This document shows positions 43,640-43,893 of a DNA stretch of 43,893 nucleotides, piece after piece (within the stretch, counting starts at the first letter, position 1; each line of letters begins with the position of its first letter). The stretch is from positions 1 through 43,893 of the forward strand of contig NZ_CAMDLM010000031.1 in the NCBI RefSeq assembly GCF_945901735.1. Direction: 5' to 3'. The notes beneath the pieces are model-generated. The model saw only the letters and a list, made by a program, of their open reading frames with translations, had not been told where the DNA came from and did no database searches. The translations under genes and the position numbers were made by a program. The DNA comes from Limnohabitans sp. Rim8 (lineage in GTDB: Bacteria; Pseudomonadota; Gammaproteobacteria; Burkholderiales; Burkholderiaceae_C).

Positions 43640-43893
43640 GCCATTGGCTGGCGCTGCTAACGCTTCGGAACCCTTGTGACAGCAAGCGCACGGAGCGCGC
43701 CACTCCGGCATGGGTAATCCACACCTGGGGTGCATCAGGATGTTGCCGCGCGGCATCCCACAGGTCTGTAACCCGGGCCAATACCTGGTTAGCGCTTTCC
43801 ACACCGCCAAAGCGGTGTGCGCCGAAATCATCGGTCCAGGCTTGCATGGCTGCCAGGGGAATCGCGTCCCAGGCCACGCCCTCCCATGTGCCG
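43593..43893 (-). CDS. cobC: Histidine phosphatase, CobC-like (partial, 3' part)
   Basis: The C-terminal about 100 residues of a phosphoglycerate-mutase-type phosphatase; the N-terminus with the RHG motif lies beyond the window. Reading from the edge: GTWEG, WDAIPLAAMQAWTDDFGAH, GGVESANQVLARVTDLWDAA, the second catalytic His in VWITHAGVARSVRLL, and the end SASQWPKDAPSYGEWWRIDI. The pattern (E/WEG, GGES, W-ITHAGV) is that of alpha-ribazole phosphatase CobC of cobalamin synthesis. The GTG at 43877 is internal, since homology continues upstream of it. This marks the return to chromosomal sequence. Confidence 0.8.
   Translation of the reverse strand, partial: GTWEGVAWDAIPLAAMQAWTDDFGAHRFGGVESANQVLARVTDLWDAARQHPDAPQVWITHAGVARSVRLLSQGFRSVSSASQWPKDAPSYGEWWRIDI

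Noticed and set aside
43593..43877. GTG at 43877 as the start of a short phosphatase
   Set aside because: Family residues (GTWEG) continue upstream to the window edge, so the gene is cut by the edge, not short.
43541..43893. A second copy of the tRNA-Ser 3' end as right attachment site
   Set aside because: I looked for the T-arm and acceptor words after the macro gene and found none.

Overview
The window is bacterial chromosome with the codon use, gene content and gene order of a betaproteobacterium of the order Burkholderiales, most likely family Comamonadaceae (Limnohabitans/Rhodoferax-like). Pointers are the runs pyrD / rpiA / ribD, glyA-nrdR, the divergent pair cysS and TPR-ppiA-ppiB-lpxH, and accA-tilS-lysC-tRNA-Ser. 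The genus cannot be fixed from the sequence alone.

Left part, 1-6800: accessory DNA. A leftward type IVb (thin-pilus) cluster enters from the left edge: a TcpQ/PilL-like protein, a PilN secretin lipoprotein, PilO2, and the first codons of the next gene. Beyond its AT-rich leader lie a gutted IS256-family element with both terminal inverted repeats (4016-4859), a seven-bladed YVTN beta-propeller lipoprotein whose blades are 126-bp DNA repeats, an IS3-type transposase tail, and a broken tyrosine integrase. This looks like the wreck of one or more integrative elements abutting pyrD.

Middle, 6805-27935: mostly core chromosome. It holds pyrD and rpiA (divergent), a REP-like inverted pair, ribD, a minor-pilin operon (pilE-like, pilW, pilX, pilV) facing a divergent fimT, nrdR, glyA, a membrane-anchored lytic transglycosylase, a DUF349 protein with a Gly/Arg/Asp-rich segment, lpxH, ppiB, ppiA, a TPR protein, cysS with a structured leader, an AlkA-type glycosylase, accA, tilS, lysC and tRNA-Ser(GCU) with its terminator.

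Right part, 28134 to about 43540: a defence island inserted beside the tRNA-Ser gene. It carries a complete class 1 DISARM operon (drmD, drmMI, drmA, drmB, drmC, all leftward), preceded by a BrxR/CapW-type WYL repressor gene and an undescribed 70-codon ORF. WYL gene, 70-codon ORF, drmD and drmMI are joined by three consecutive ATGA stop/start overlaps, and the remaining genes are 5-13 bp apart, so this reads as one regulated unit. A 60-bp imperfect palindrome in the intergenic region upstream of the WYL gene is a strong operator candidate. On its other side, divergently, sits a pair not normally listed as part of DISARM: a 96-aa SDG/MGS-repeat protein and a macro-domain protein whose C-terminus is cut off at the island junction. 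Chromosomal sequence resumes with the 3' part of a CobC-like histidine phosphatase at the right edge.

How it works together: by family knowledge DISARM modifies host DNA through DrmMI and restricts incoming phage DNA through the DrmA/DrmB helicase complex with DrmD and the PLD-type DrmC. The WYL protein probably represses the operon until infection. The macro pair may be a linked accessory module under the same operator. That last point is inference.
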